Shown here: positions 1-6,047 of the stretch, piece by piece
How the letters are laid out: the number at the start of each line of letters is the position of its first letter
Position numbering within the stretch: the stretch's first letter is position 1
Assembly: GCA_007135635.1 (NCBI GenBank)
Contig: SLIO01000478.1
Coordinates: forward strand, 1-6,286
Source: Methylomicrobium sp.
GTDB taxonomy: Bacteria > Pseudomonadota > Gammaproteobacteria > Methylococcales > Methylomonadaceae
Reading direction: 5' to 3'
Length of the DNA: 6,286 nt
Notes under the pieces: model-generated
What the model saw: the letters and a program-made list of their open reading frames with translations, nothing else
Told to the model about the DNA's origin: nothing
Databases searched by the model: none
Translations under genes and position numbers: made by a program

Positions 1-9
1 AAGTCTTAA

Positions 10-51
10 TTTCTGCTTTCTGCTTTCTGCTTTCTGCTTTCTGCTTTCTGC
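10..51. repeat. Six perfect tandem copies of heptamer TTTCTGC
   Basis: Six uninterrupted copies of TTTCTGC (GCAGAAA on the other strand) run from 10 to 51, ending 14 bp past the stop codon of the minus-strand pstS gene at 66-68. The array may extend in degenerate form to the left of the window. Heptamer arrays like this can gain or lose units by slipped-strand mispairing. Being outside any reading frame seen here, copy-number change would not frameshift a protein. It lies in the 3' untranslated region of pstS and shows no terminator-like hairpin. Confidence 0.9.
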
Positions 52-65
52 TAACCGCTATCCCT

Positions 66-1112
66 TCACATCTCCAACTCCTTCAAATTCCGCACATCTT
101 CGGCAAAACGTTTTCGCTCATCCGCAGGCATCGGAATCAAACCTTTATCCGTGAGATAACCTTCCTCGCCCCAGGCTTTTTCACTGGTAAATTCCTCTAG
201 AAACTCTTTTAACCCAGGTATCATCGGAACATGCGCTTTTTTTACGTAAATATACATCGACCTGGAAACCGGATATGCACCGGAAGCGATTTCATCGAAA
301 TCAGGCACGACTCCATCGATTTTCAATCCGAAAAGCCTGTCGGTGTTTTGGTCTAGGAAACTGAAACCGAATATACCCAAGGCGTTCGGATTGGTATCCA
401 GTTTTTGCACGATCAAGTTATCGTTTTCTCCGGCTTCTATATAAGCTCCATCCTCACGTATTGAATGACAGAACGTTCTATAGGCACTTTCATTACTGTC
501 TTTCAGCGCTTTGATGAATGGAAAGGCTTGGCAACCACCCTCCATCGCTAATTCCACAAACGCATCGCGAGTGCCGGAAGTCGGCGGCGGTCCCATGACT
601 TCGATAACCGAATCCGGTAATGAATGATCGATTTGTCGCCAATTAGTATAAGGATTGGGAATGGTTTTTTCGGAACCATCCGGATCGGGAATATCCTTCG
701 CCAATGCTAAAAACAACTGCTTCAACGTTAAATCAAACGCTTTTCCTCTGTTGGAACGAGCTATTGTGATACCGTCATAACCGATCTTGACTTCGACGAT
801 GCTGCTCACCCCATTCTTTTGGCAATCCGCGAATTCAGAACTTTTGATTCTGCGTGAAGAATTAGCGATATCGGGATGTCTTACACCAACGCCAGAACAG
901 AACAGCTTCAAACCGCCACCGGATCCGGTCGCCTCGACGATCGGAGCCCTGAATCGGGTCATTCTGCCGAACTGCTCGGCAACCACTGTGGTAAAAGGAT
1001 AAACAGTCGATGAACCGACAATAACGATATTGTCGCGGACGTTCCTGGCCGAAGCTGAGGAATGAACGATCATTAAGGCTAGCGCGGCAAATACTAGAAG
1101 TTGTTTGTTCAT
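66..1112 (-). CDS. pstS: Phosphate ABC transporter periplasmic phosphate-binding protein (PstS family)
   Basis: The 348-residue protein binds inorganic phosphate in the periplasm for delivery to the PstCAB importer. Residues 1-22 form a Sec signal peptide ending in a small-residue ASA motif, with no lipobox, so the product should be soluble. Family motifs appear in order: GSSTVYPF (33-40), GSGGG (63-67), SSRRI (85-89) and TSGTRDAF (178-185); in known PstS proteins these loops contact phosphate. Cysteine pairs 72/97 and 194/215 could form disulfides. The ATG at 1110-1112 fits the signal peptide, although the Shine-Dalgarno match upstream is poor. A Pho box lies upstream at 1166-1183. No pstC, pstA, pstB or phoU is in the window; they could lie beyond the left edge, or the gene could be an orphan. 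A role binding another oxyanion is possible but less likely given the Pho box. Confidence 0.93.
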   Translation of the reverse strand: MNKQLLVFAALALMIVHSSASARNVRDNIVIVGSSTVYPFTTVVAEQFGRMTRFRAPIVEATGSGGGLKLFCSGVGVRHPDIANSSRRIKSSEFADCQKNGVSSIVEVKIGYDGITIARSNRGKAFDLTLKQLFLALAKDIPDPDGSEKTIPNPYTNWRQIDHSLPDSVIEVMGPPPTSGTRDAFVELAMEGGCQAFPFIKALKDSNESAYRTFCHSIREDGAYIEAGENDNLIVQKLDTNPNALGIFGFSFLDQNTDRLFGLKIDGVVPDFDEIASGAYPVSRSMYIYVKKAHVPMIPGLKEFLEEFTSEKAWGEEGYLTDKGLIPMPADERKRFAEDVRNLKELEM

Positions 1113-1149
1113 GATATTCTGAAATGAAGACGAAATGGGTATACGAGAA

Positions 1150-1183
1150 ACTTTAATGCCTTAATATGACAACAATATGACAG
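1150..1183 (-). promoter_or_regulatory. Pho box and -10 element of the pstS promoter
   Basis: Read on the minus strand, 1183-1177 is CTGTCAT and 1172-1166 is TTGTCAT, separated by ATTG. This gives two PhoB half-sites in direct repeat at the canonical 11-bp period; the known consensus is CTGTCAT, four A/T-rich bases, then CTGTCA(C/T). The match is 12 or 13 of the 14 half-site bases. Exactly 10 nt further on, at 1155-1150, TAAAGT is a plausible -10 (4 of 6 matches), the spacing expected when PhoB replaces the -35 element. The implied leader before the ATG at 1112 is about 30 nt. This predicts activation by PhoB under phosphate limitation. Confidence 0.85.
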
Positions 1184-1230
1184 ACGATTGATTTTTGCCC
1201 GATTCAACGAGAACCCGGAAGATCATTAAG

Positions 1231-1263
1231 TTGTCAAAAAACACAGTTAGAATCGAATACTAT
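1231..1263 (+). promoter_or_regulatory. Candidate sigma-70-type promoter for the pyruvate kinase gene
   Basis: TTGTCA at 1231-1236 matches the -35 consensus at five of six bases. Possible -10 elements are AATACT (1256-1261, spacer 19) or TACTAT (1258-1263, spacer 21), each 4 of 6 with a longer than ideal spacer. If used, the 5' leader would be very short (about 15 nt), which agrees with the lack of a Shine-Dalgarno sequence before the start codons at 1281-1292. This is only a weak candidate. Confidence 0.25.
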
Positions 1264-1283
1264 CTCGATGCAACATTTTTTTG

Positions 1284-3197
1284 ATGCTTATGACTACGAC
1301 CTCTCAAGATCAAATCTCCCTATCCGATAACGACCCCTATCGCGAAATTTTGTCGCAGATACTCGAAGACATATCGGAAATCCGACATAAAGTCGCCATT
1401 AATGCCGAAAAACGATTGCAAAATTACACGCAATATTACCGATCTGGAGTATTCACCAAAAGCGCGTCGAATTTGGCATACTATCTGGCGCTTAGACAAT
1501 TCGACCTGCGCCATTTACAGGAACGACTAGCCCAAGCCGGTCTTTCCTCACTAGGCCGCGCCGAGTCATCCGTCATGTCGACATTGGATACGGTCATCGA
1601 TTTATTGCATAGAGCTATCGACCCTTGCTATCAGGCAATCGGTATAAAACCCAACGAACTCGGCTTCAATCGAGGTCAGCAACTACTCGATCAACACACG
1701 GTCGAATTGTTCGGTTCGCATTTCGAAAACAGCAAAGCACATGTCATGGTCACGCTTGCAACCGAAGCGTCATGGGATTACAAGCTAATAAAAGCGCTAC
1801 TTATGAAAGGGATGACTTGCGCTCGGATCAATTGCGCCCACGACGACCCTATAATCTGGCAAGCCATGATTAGAAATATTCGCCGAGCCAAAGTCGAAAT
1901 CGGAAGGGACTGTCGTATCTTGATGGACTTGGCCGGACACAAAATAAGAACCGGACCGATCGAACTCGGTCCTGCGATTCATCACATCAAAGTCAAGCGG
2001 GACGCTTACGGTCAAGTTGTCGAACCCGGGCGAATCGCATTGTTCGATGCGGCATGCTCCGAACCGTTAGCCGAAGACGACGGTACGTTGTTTCGAGTCG
2101 CCATCCCAACCGAATTATTTAAGGCCTTGGCCGCCGGACACCGCCTCCGCTTCGTCGACATGCGCGGCAAACAACGTATGCTAACAATTGAGAAGCCGAT
2201 ATCCGGACAAGCATGGTTGGCTCGTTGCGGCCAGCCGGCCTTTTTATTATCGGGATGCGATGTTACTTGGATGCCACCTATTTCCGAAAAAGAAAACACT
2301 TTCGAAATTGTTTATCGTTTGGGCGAATTTTCCGGCGCTCCGAAGTTAATCAAGGTTTTCAAGGAGGACTATTTACTTCTAACCGATCACGGAATCGAAG
2401 GCGCACCGGCGCAATACGGCGAAAACGGTACACTGATTAAACCTGCTCAAATCGGCTGCACATTGTCTTCAGCGATTGATAAGGTCCAAACCGGACATGC
2501 GGTTTGGATAGACGACGGCAAAGTGGGCGCTAAGGTTGACAAGCTGACCGAGGCAGGCGTTTTGCTTAAAATTACACACGCTCGCAGCAATGGCGTCACG
2601 ATACGAAGCGATAAAGGCATTAATTTTCCTGAAACCAAACTCGATTTACCGGCCTTGAGCGATAAAGACAGAGAAGATCTCGACTTTGCTTGCAAACATG
2701 CTGACTTGATCGGCTTTTCATTTGTCGAATCCTTGGCCGATATGGAATGTTTGATCGAAGAATTAGCGCAACGCGGTGCGACGGATTTACCGATAATCGC
2801 CAAGATTGAAACCAATCGGGCCGTTAGAAATCTGCCCGAGATCATACTCGGCACGATAGGTCGGCACAATCTCGGCATCATGATCGCTCGGGGCGATTTG
2901 GCGGTAGAATTGGGCAGCGCTAGACTCGCCGAAATCCAGGAAGAATTGCTGTGGCTTTGCGAAGCCGCGCACGTACCGGTTATTTGGGCGACTCAGGTGT
3001 TGGAAACCATTGCCAAAAAAGGGACGAAATCGCGCCCCGAATTTACCGATGCGGCAATGGCAGTTCGGGCCGAATGCGTAATGTTGAACAAAGGACCGTA
3101 TATTCTAGATGCGCTACAGGCCCTGATTAATGTGATAATACGAATGCAAGAACACCAACGAAAAAAATTCTCCAGACTTAGGGCGCTACATTGGTGA
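1284..3197 (+). CDS. Pyruvate kinase, large variant form without the C-terminal domain
   Basis: Predicted to convert phosphoenolpyruvate and ADP to pyruvate and ATP in the cytoplasm. Numbering from the ATG at 1284 (637 aa; usual enzymes are about 470-480). Residues 1-150 are a charged, helical N-terminal extension. The barrel starts at about 153, with ARINCAH (180-186) and DLAGHKIRTG (215-224). A long lid region follows (about 226-446), then GINFPETKLDLPALS (445-459), the catalytic KIE (507-509), IARGDL (534-539) and ATQVLE (569-574). PEP and metal ligands R181, N183, D215, K507, E509, R536, D538 and T570 are all present, so it is probably active. The usual SGETAKG motif is replaced by NKGPY, and the C-terminal allosteric domain is absent. 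K220 occupies the place of the Glu that marks K+-dependent enzymes. TTG 1281, ATG 1284 and ATG 1290 are all possible starts; none has a clear ribosome site. It could have a regulatory or altered-substrate role. Confidence 0.85.
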   Translation: MLMTTTSQDQISLSDNDPYREILSQILEDISEIRHKVAINAEKRLQNYTQYYRSGVFTKSASNLAYYLALRQFDLRHLQERLAQAGLSSLGRAESSVMSTLDTVIDLLHRAIDPCYQAIGIKPNELGFNRGQQLLDQHTVELFGSHFENSKAHVMVTLATEASWDYKLIKALLMKGMTCARINCAHDDPIIWQAMIRNIRRAKVEIGRDCRILMDLAGHKIRTGPIELGPAIHHIKVKRDAYGQVVEPGRIALFDAACSEPLAEDDGTLFRVAIPTELFKALAAGHRLRFVDMRGKQRMLTIEKPISGQAWLARCGQPAFLLSGCDVTWMPPISEKENTFEIVYRLGEFSGAPKLIKVFKEDYLLLTDHGIEGAPAQYGENGTLIKPAQIGCTLSSAIDKVQTGHAVWIDDGKVGAKVDKLTEAGVLLKITHARSNGVTIRSDKGINFPETKLDLPALSDKDREDLDFACKHADLIGFSFVESLADMECLIEELAQRGATDLPIIAKIETNRAVRNLPEIILGTIGRHNLGIMIARGDLAVELGSARLAEIQEELLWLCEAAHVPVIWATQVLETIAKKGTKSRPEFTDAAMAVRAECVMLNKGPYILDALQALINVIIRMQEHQRKKFSRLRALHW

Positions 3198-3233
3198 TAG
3201 GAATTCCGACGGGGTTAAGTCTCCATCGACGGT

Positions 3234-3260
3234 AGCTCACTGGTGTGGACTCCTTTTTTT
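3234..3260 (+). terminator. Possible weak rho-independent terminator after pyruvate kinase
   Basis: AGCTCAC (3234-3240) can pair with GTGGACT (3245-3251) around a four-base loop, giving five Watson-Crick pairs, one G-T wobble and one mismatch. CC and seven T residues (3254-3260) follow. It sits 37 nt behind the stop codon in the right orientation. The stem is poor, so the T run is the main support. Confidence 0.35.
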
Positions 3261-3265
3261 ATCGT

Positions 3266-3350
3266 GCAACCATCTGCTTCCGATTCTGATTCCACCCTCC
3301 TTAGGATTTGGTCGTAAATAACTTACCTATTTTACGGAGGGTTCGGTTGC
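3266..3350. repeat. Nested inverted repeats (potential long hairpin)
   Basis: Three pairs of complementary arms nest inside each other. GCAACC (3266-3271) pairs with GGTTGC (3345-3350), ACCCTCC (3294-3300) with GGAGGGT (3336-3342), and CGTAAATA (3313-3320) with TATTTTACG (3328-3336, one bulged T). The two inner stems share base 3336, so they cannot both form completely. A 22-nt asymmetric bulge lies at 3272-3293. Part of this overlaps the left arm of the larger element at 3301-3602. Confidence 0.5.
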
Positions 3351-3375
3351 TCGATTGGCAGGTGTAGACGGCAGG

Positions 3376-3408
3376 GCAGATTTTTGCTCCTGCAAAATCT
3401 GCATTCAC
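3376..3408. repeat. 33-bp hairpin repeat, copy 1
   Basis: Arms GCAGATTTTTGC (3376-3387) and GCAAAATCTGC (3392-3402) flank a TCCT loop, followed by ATTCAC (3403-3408). The stem is 11 bp with one bulged T. The unit recurs base-for-base at 3425-3457, and a diverged, interrupted copy lies at 6048-6233. It resembles REP-type extragenic palindromes. It is not a rho-independent terminator, because no T run follows on either strand. Confidence 0.9.
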
Positions 3409-3424
3409 GCCTTCCATGCCGTTT

Positions 3425-3457
3425 GCAGATTTTTGCTCCTGCAAAATCTGCATTCAC
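3425..3457. repeat. 33-bp hairpin repeat, copy 2
   Basis: All 33 bases are identical to copy 1 and in the same orientation, starting 49 bp later, with a 16-bp unrelated spacer (3409-3424). The bulged T in the left arm is also shared. Identity in non-coding DNA points to recent duplication or to maintenance of the sequence as a recognition unit. Confidence 0.9.
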
Positions 3458-3520
3458 CCAGCACCTAATTTCCATAGTCCATTGGCTATGATTAATTGTC
3501 TTAGATAATTTAGGAGCTGG
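3458..3520. repeat. Imperfect inverted repeat inside the 3301-3602 element
   Basis: CCAGCACCTAATT (3458-3470) pairs with AATTTAGGAGCTGG (3507-3520) apart from one A-A mismatch and one bulge. A smaller stem, CATAG (3473-3477) with CTATG (3486-3490), lies inside. It begins directly after hairpin copy 2. Confidence 0.5.
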
Positions 3521-3620
3521 ATTTACGGCGTCCTGCCAAGCGAGTTACCGAATCCTCAACAAAGCTCATAGCTCCAGGACGTTATTTACTACGAAATCCT
3601 TAGTAAACACGATAACAATG

Positions 3621-3649
3621 CTTTCAAAGAAAATTGCTAGAATGATAAT
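3621..3649 (+). promoter_or_regulatory. Candidate promoter for the outer-membrane protein gene
   Basis: GATAAT at 3644-3649 matches the -10 consensus at five of six bases. A 17-bp spacer separates it from CTTTCA (3621-3626), which matches -35 at only three of six. It would leave a leader of about 100 nt containing the palindrome at 3684-3699. The weak -35 suggests either low activity or activator dependence; other promoters in this AT-rich stretch are possible. Confidence 0.3.
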
Positions 3650-3683
3650 CCTGCAAGCTAGACGTAAGCTTAATCGTTTATCG

Positions 3684-3699
3684 TTTAAAAATTTTTAAA
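3684..3699. promoter_or_regulatory. Perfect 16-bp AT-only palindrome
   Basis: TTTAAAAATTTTTAAA reads the same on both strands. It lies 56 bp before the start codon of the outer-membrane protein gene and just after a direct repeat of TCGTTTA (3674-3680 and 3681-3687). The symmetry could mark a dimeric regulator site or only reflect local AT richness. No regulator is recognised. Confidence 0.35.
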
Positions 3700-3745
3700 G
3701 AGAAATTTCACTCCTATTTGTTTTACAGGATTCCGGTTTGCGTTC

Positions 3746-3750
3746 AGGAG
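3746..3750 (+). promoter_or_regulatory. Ribosome binding site that fixes the start at 3756
   Basis: AGGAG stands 5 nt before ATG 3756-3758. An in-frame TTG at 3738 would extend the protein by six residues but would place this site inside the coding region, so the ATG is preferred. Confidence 0.85.
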
Positions 3751-3755
3751 AAACT

Positions 3756-4529
3756 ATGCATTCAACCAACTCATTGGCTTCACCTTTCCGTATCATTATG
3801 CTAACCACCCTCGCCTGCTTACCAACTATCCAAACGGCCAAAGCAGAAACGATGAGAACAGAAGAAGGCGATGCAGCACTGAGCAGCGGCGCCCCTCATA
3901 TTCCAGAACCGATGGTCTTCGATTTGGTGCGACCGCTCGGCGTTAGGCAAGGCGATGCAGAAGTGAACGTACTTACCGAGCACTCGCTTCGTACCGGAAA
4001 CACCGCATGGGCACCGGAATTCGAATTTGGCTTATTCGACGACTTTGCCGTCGAATTCGAACTGCCTTTCGATAATTTAAGGTTAAGCGAATATAAATTG
4101 GCGGTGCAAGGCACCATCGGCACCGGATTTAACGATCATTTCATTCATGGTTGGCAAATGATCGGCTATCACGACCGCGATACCGAAAAATATTCCGTCG
4201 ATGCACTTTACTTGGCCGGTTATCGCTTTAATTCCGAGATCAGCTATTTTAATATGATCGGATTGAGACGTGACGACATGGAACGCGATGGGCACTTCGT
4301 GGGCTTATTCAATACCACTTGGTTTTATGATTATTCCCAGGATTTAACTTTTGGTATTGAAATGAATAATGAATTTCGCGAACGATCCGACTGGACTTAT
4401 CTATTGATGCCGCAAATTCATTGGGACATCACTAATCACGCAACATTACAATTCGGCGTAGGCTTAAGCCAAGCCAATCGCCAAGAAACTAATTGGCTTG
4501 GCTCTTGGCGAATGATTTATGCGTTCTGA
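3756..4529 (+). CDS. Exported, probable outer-membrane beta-barrel protein of unknown function
   Basis: The 257-residue product begins with a Sec signal peptide (1-30: polar start, hydrophobic core at about 12-23, AKA cleavage motif before Glu31). The rest is rich in Trp, Tyr and Phe, with alternating polar and hydrophobic stretches typical of transmembrane beta strands, for example 87-106, 147-169, 181-203 and 215-237. It ends in Ala-Phe, matching the C-terminal aromatic signature recognised by the BAM complex. This composition resembles proteins often annotated as putative outer-membrane transporters (such as the MetA-pathway phenol degradation family), but I do not recognise a specific family. 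Acidic residues dominate the early mature region (31-110). The gene stands alone: 560 bp of repeat DNA lie upstream and 273 bp separate it from the next gene, so it is probably monocistronic. A soluble periplasmic beta protein is the alternative. Confidence 0.75.
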   Translation: MHSTNSLASPFRIIMLTTLACLPTIQTAKAETMRTEEGDAALSSGAPHIPEPMVFDLVRPLGVRQGDAEVNVLTEHSLRTGNTAWAPEFEFGLFDDFAVEFELPFDNLRLSEYKLAVQGTIGTGFNDHFIHGWQMIGYHDRDTEKYSVDALYLAGYRFNSEISYFNMIGLRRDDMERDGHFVGLFNTTWFYDYSQDLTFGIEMNNEFRERSDWTYLLMPQIHWDITNHATLQFGVGLSQANRQETNWLGSWRMIYAF

Positions 4530-4802
4530 CCCCAAATATTGATCGTTTTTATACTGCCCGATCATGTTTTCGGCTTCATATCGCAGGCTATTTTATCGCT
4601 CGTTCCCTAGCTCTTTGCATGGGAATAAGGGTTTTGAATACTTACCGAGAAGTATATACATTGCCCAAACAATTTATATATTGCTAGCAAAAAGTATATG
4701 CCAGCACAGCAACGTTCTGATGCAAAATTGTTAACCCGTTGACGCAATTTCTGGTAGGGTTTTCCATAACTTTAATTGCAAATACCCTCCCAACAATACA
4801 CC
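4530..4802. other. Intergenic region before the Deg protease, with a degenerate REP-like hairpin
   Basis: No credible gene is present. TTCCC (4603-4607) and GGGAA (4621-4625), with inner GC pairs, form a hairpin resembling a degraded copy of the widespread GTTCCCACGC...GCGTGGGAA extragenic repeat, which I know from memory of many proteobacterial genomes. Stem TGATCG (4540-4545) with CGATCA (4559-4564) follows the outer-membrane gene but lacks a clean T run. The stretch from 4649 to 4702 is AT-rich with repeated TATATA words. TTGACG at 4739-4744 is a good -35 match, but the best nearby -10 (CATAAC, 4765-4770) sits 20 bp away, so the promoter call is uncertain. Confidence 0.45.
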
Positions 4803-5927
4803 ATGCAATCCACTTTATTCATCCAATTATTGAGACTCATCCGCTTAGCCGTATTTGGTGCGATCATTCTTTTTGCCGCTGTCTATATTTTGCAGCATTA
4901 TCCAACGTTATTCAGCCCAAAAAGTGTTGAGCCGAGGAAAATCACTCCGCGTGGCACCCTCACCGAAGCGGAACAAACCACGATTGCAATTTTTGAGCAA
5001 GCCAGTCCCTCGGTCGTCAACATCAGCACGATCGGCAGGCGCGTCAACCCCTGGACGCGAGATGTCACACGCGTTCCTAGAGGCAGCGGCAGTGGTTTTT
5101 TTTGGGATGAACGCGGTTTTATCGTGACCAATCATCATGTATTGGCCGGTGCATCGGAAGCTTGGGTCCGTCTTCAAGACCAACGCAATCTTCGCGCTTC
5201 GTTGGTCGGCACGAGCCCTGAGCATGATCTCGCCGTTCTCCGTATTTTGGTCCCTTTCGACAAAACCACACCCATCCCAATCGGCTCCAGCAAGGACCTC
5301 AGAGTCGGACAGTCGGTCTTTGCGATTGGCAATCCGTTCGGCTTAGATCATACGCTGACTACCGGCGTTATCTCTGCTCTCAACCGTTCGATAGCACCTG
5401 CCCCGGGCCAATCCTTCGATGACTTGATTCAAACCGATGCCGCCGTCAATCCCGGCAACTCCGGTGGTCCCTTACTCGATAGCGCGGGACGTTTAATCGG
5501 CATCAATACCGCCATTTTTAGTCCATCCGGTGCGAGTGCGGGCATTGGCTTTGCCGTACCGGTCGATACGATAAACCGAATCGTGCCGATGCTGATCGAC
5601 AAGGGGCGCTATATCAGACCGGTCATCGGTATCGGTTCCGACAACCTTGTCAGTGCGATGATCACGCAAAATCTTGGCGTCAAAGGTCTGTTAATTTTGG
5701 AAGTCAAGCGAGGTTTTCCAGCCGACAAAGCAGGACTAAAAGGCAGTTCCATCGATGATGCCGGCAACATCATACCCGGCGATATTATTCTGTCCGTAGC
5801 GAGTCAACCGGTTCGCGACATGGAATCTTTATTAGATATCTTAAGCAAATTTACCTCAGAAGATTCGGTCAAAATCGTCGTTTGGCGAAACGGTAAAACT
5901 TTCGAAACTGAGCTAACGCTTCAATAA
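4803..5927 (+). CDS. Membrane-anchored HtrA/Deg serine protease with one PDZ domain
   Basis: A periplasmic quality-control or signalling endopeptidase tethered to the inner membrane. Numbering from ATG 4803 (374 aa): residues 14-32 form one transmembrane segment after a basic N-terminus, giving a periplasmic catalytic domain as in DegS. The trypsin-like domain (about 58-265) has the full triad: His112 in TNHHV, Asp142 in EHDLAVL, and Ser220 in NPGNSGGP. A single PDZ domain spans about 270-374, with substrate-loop GIG at 276-278; DegP and DegQ have two. Stretches such as VPRGSGSGF and INTAIFSPSGASAGIGFAVPVDT resemble chloroplast DEG1 and its bacterial relatives more than E. coli DegS, so I give no symbol. 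An upstream in-frame TTG (4776) would add nine residues; neither start has a clear ribosome site, and ATG fits the anchor better. No rseA or rpoE lies nearby. Confidence 0.92.
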   Translation: MQSTLFIQLLRLIRLAVFGAIILFAAVYILQHYPTLFSPKSVEPRKITPRGTLTEAEQTTIAIFEQASPSVVNISTIGRRVNPWTRDVTRVPRGSGSGFFWDERGFIVTNHHVLAGASEAWVRLQDQRNLRASLVGTSPEHDLAVLRILVPFDKTTPIPIGSSKDLRVGQSVFAIGNPFGLDHTLTTGVISALNRSIAPAPGQSFDDLIQTDAAVNPGNSGGPLLDSAGRLIGINTAIFSPSGASAGIGFAVPVDTINRIVPMLIDKGRYIRPVIGIGSDNLVSAMITQNLGVKGLLILEVKRGFPADKAGLKGSSIDDAGNIIPGDIILSVASQPVRDMESLLDILSKFTSEDSVKIVVWRNGKTFETELTLQ

Positions 5928-6047
5928 CCAAGGTATCTTTTCATTGAGCTTAAAAAACGATTCGACTCACATAACCTCAACTGCAGCACTTACCAATTTG
6001 TGGGCCCAAAAGGGTATGGGAGGCATGGCGAGGATGTCGGCAGCGGG

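Larger units (their letters stand above)
3301..3602. mobile_element. MITE-like element of about 300 bp with long imperfect inverted ends
   Basis: Two blocks on the left recur in inverted order on the right. Block 3301-3322 matches the reverse complement of 3581-3602 at 19 of 22 bases, and block 3336-3362 matches that of 3532-3558 at 22 of 27. The blocks are separated by 13 bp on the left and 22 bp on the right. Similarity stops sharply at 3301 and 3602. The 169-bp interior has no reading frame of note and carries the two 33-bp hairpin repeats. This is the structure of a non-autonomous element mobilised in trans. I see no clear target-site duplication, so calling it mobile is an inference; two independent head-to-head repeat insertions are the alternative. 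Confidence 0.5.
3198..3755. other. Gene-free intergenic region rich in inverted repeats
   Basis: About 560 bp separate the pyruvate kinase stop from the start of the outer-membrane protein gene, and I find no credible coding sequence in it. In order it contains a weak terminator (3234-3260), nested stems (3266-3350), a repeat element with long inverted ends (3301-3602) enclosing two identical 33-bp hairpin repeats and another imperfect stem (3458-3520), then an AT-rich promoter-like stretch (about 3610-3740) holding a 16-bp palindrome. The region looks like an accumulation of non-coding repeats rather than decayed genes. Confidence 0.7.

Noticed and set aside
787..1002. Plus-strand reading frame inside pstS
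   Set aside because: It is antisense to a well-supported gene, and its residues mirror conserved PstS codons.
2447..2881. 144-residue minus-strand reading frame inside the pyruvate kinase gene
   Set aside because: It is a low-complexity Ser/Leu/Arg-rich shadow opposite conserved pyruvate kinase motifs.
1284..3197. Pyruvate kinase as a truncated pseudogene because the C-terminal domain is missing
   Set aside because: The frame is intact over more than 630 codons with all catalytic residues kept, and the N-terminal and lid expansions look like a stable family architecture.
3376..3457. The two 33-bp repeats as a minimal CRISPR array
   Set aside because: The spacer is only 16 bp, there are two units, the repeat is a near-complete hairpin, diverged copies lie elsewhere in the window, and no cas genes are present.
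3738..3758. TTG 3738 as the start of the outer-membrane protein
   Set aside because: The AGGAG ribosome site lies between this TTG and ATG 3756 and is ideally spaced for the ATG.
4540..4564. Rho-independent terminator after the outer-membrane protein gene
   Set aside because: The stem is six base pairs, half AT, with a 13-base loop, and is followed by only four T residues after ATCATG.
4493..4687. 64-residue plus-strand frame overlapping the end of the outer-membrane protein gene
   Set aside because: It has no ribosome site, starts inside another gene, and ends in AT-rich repeat DNA.
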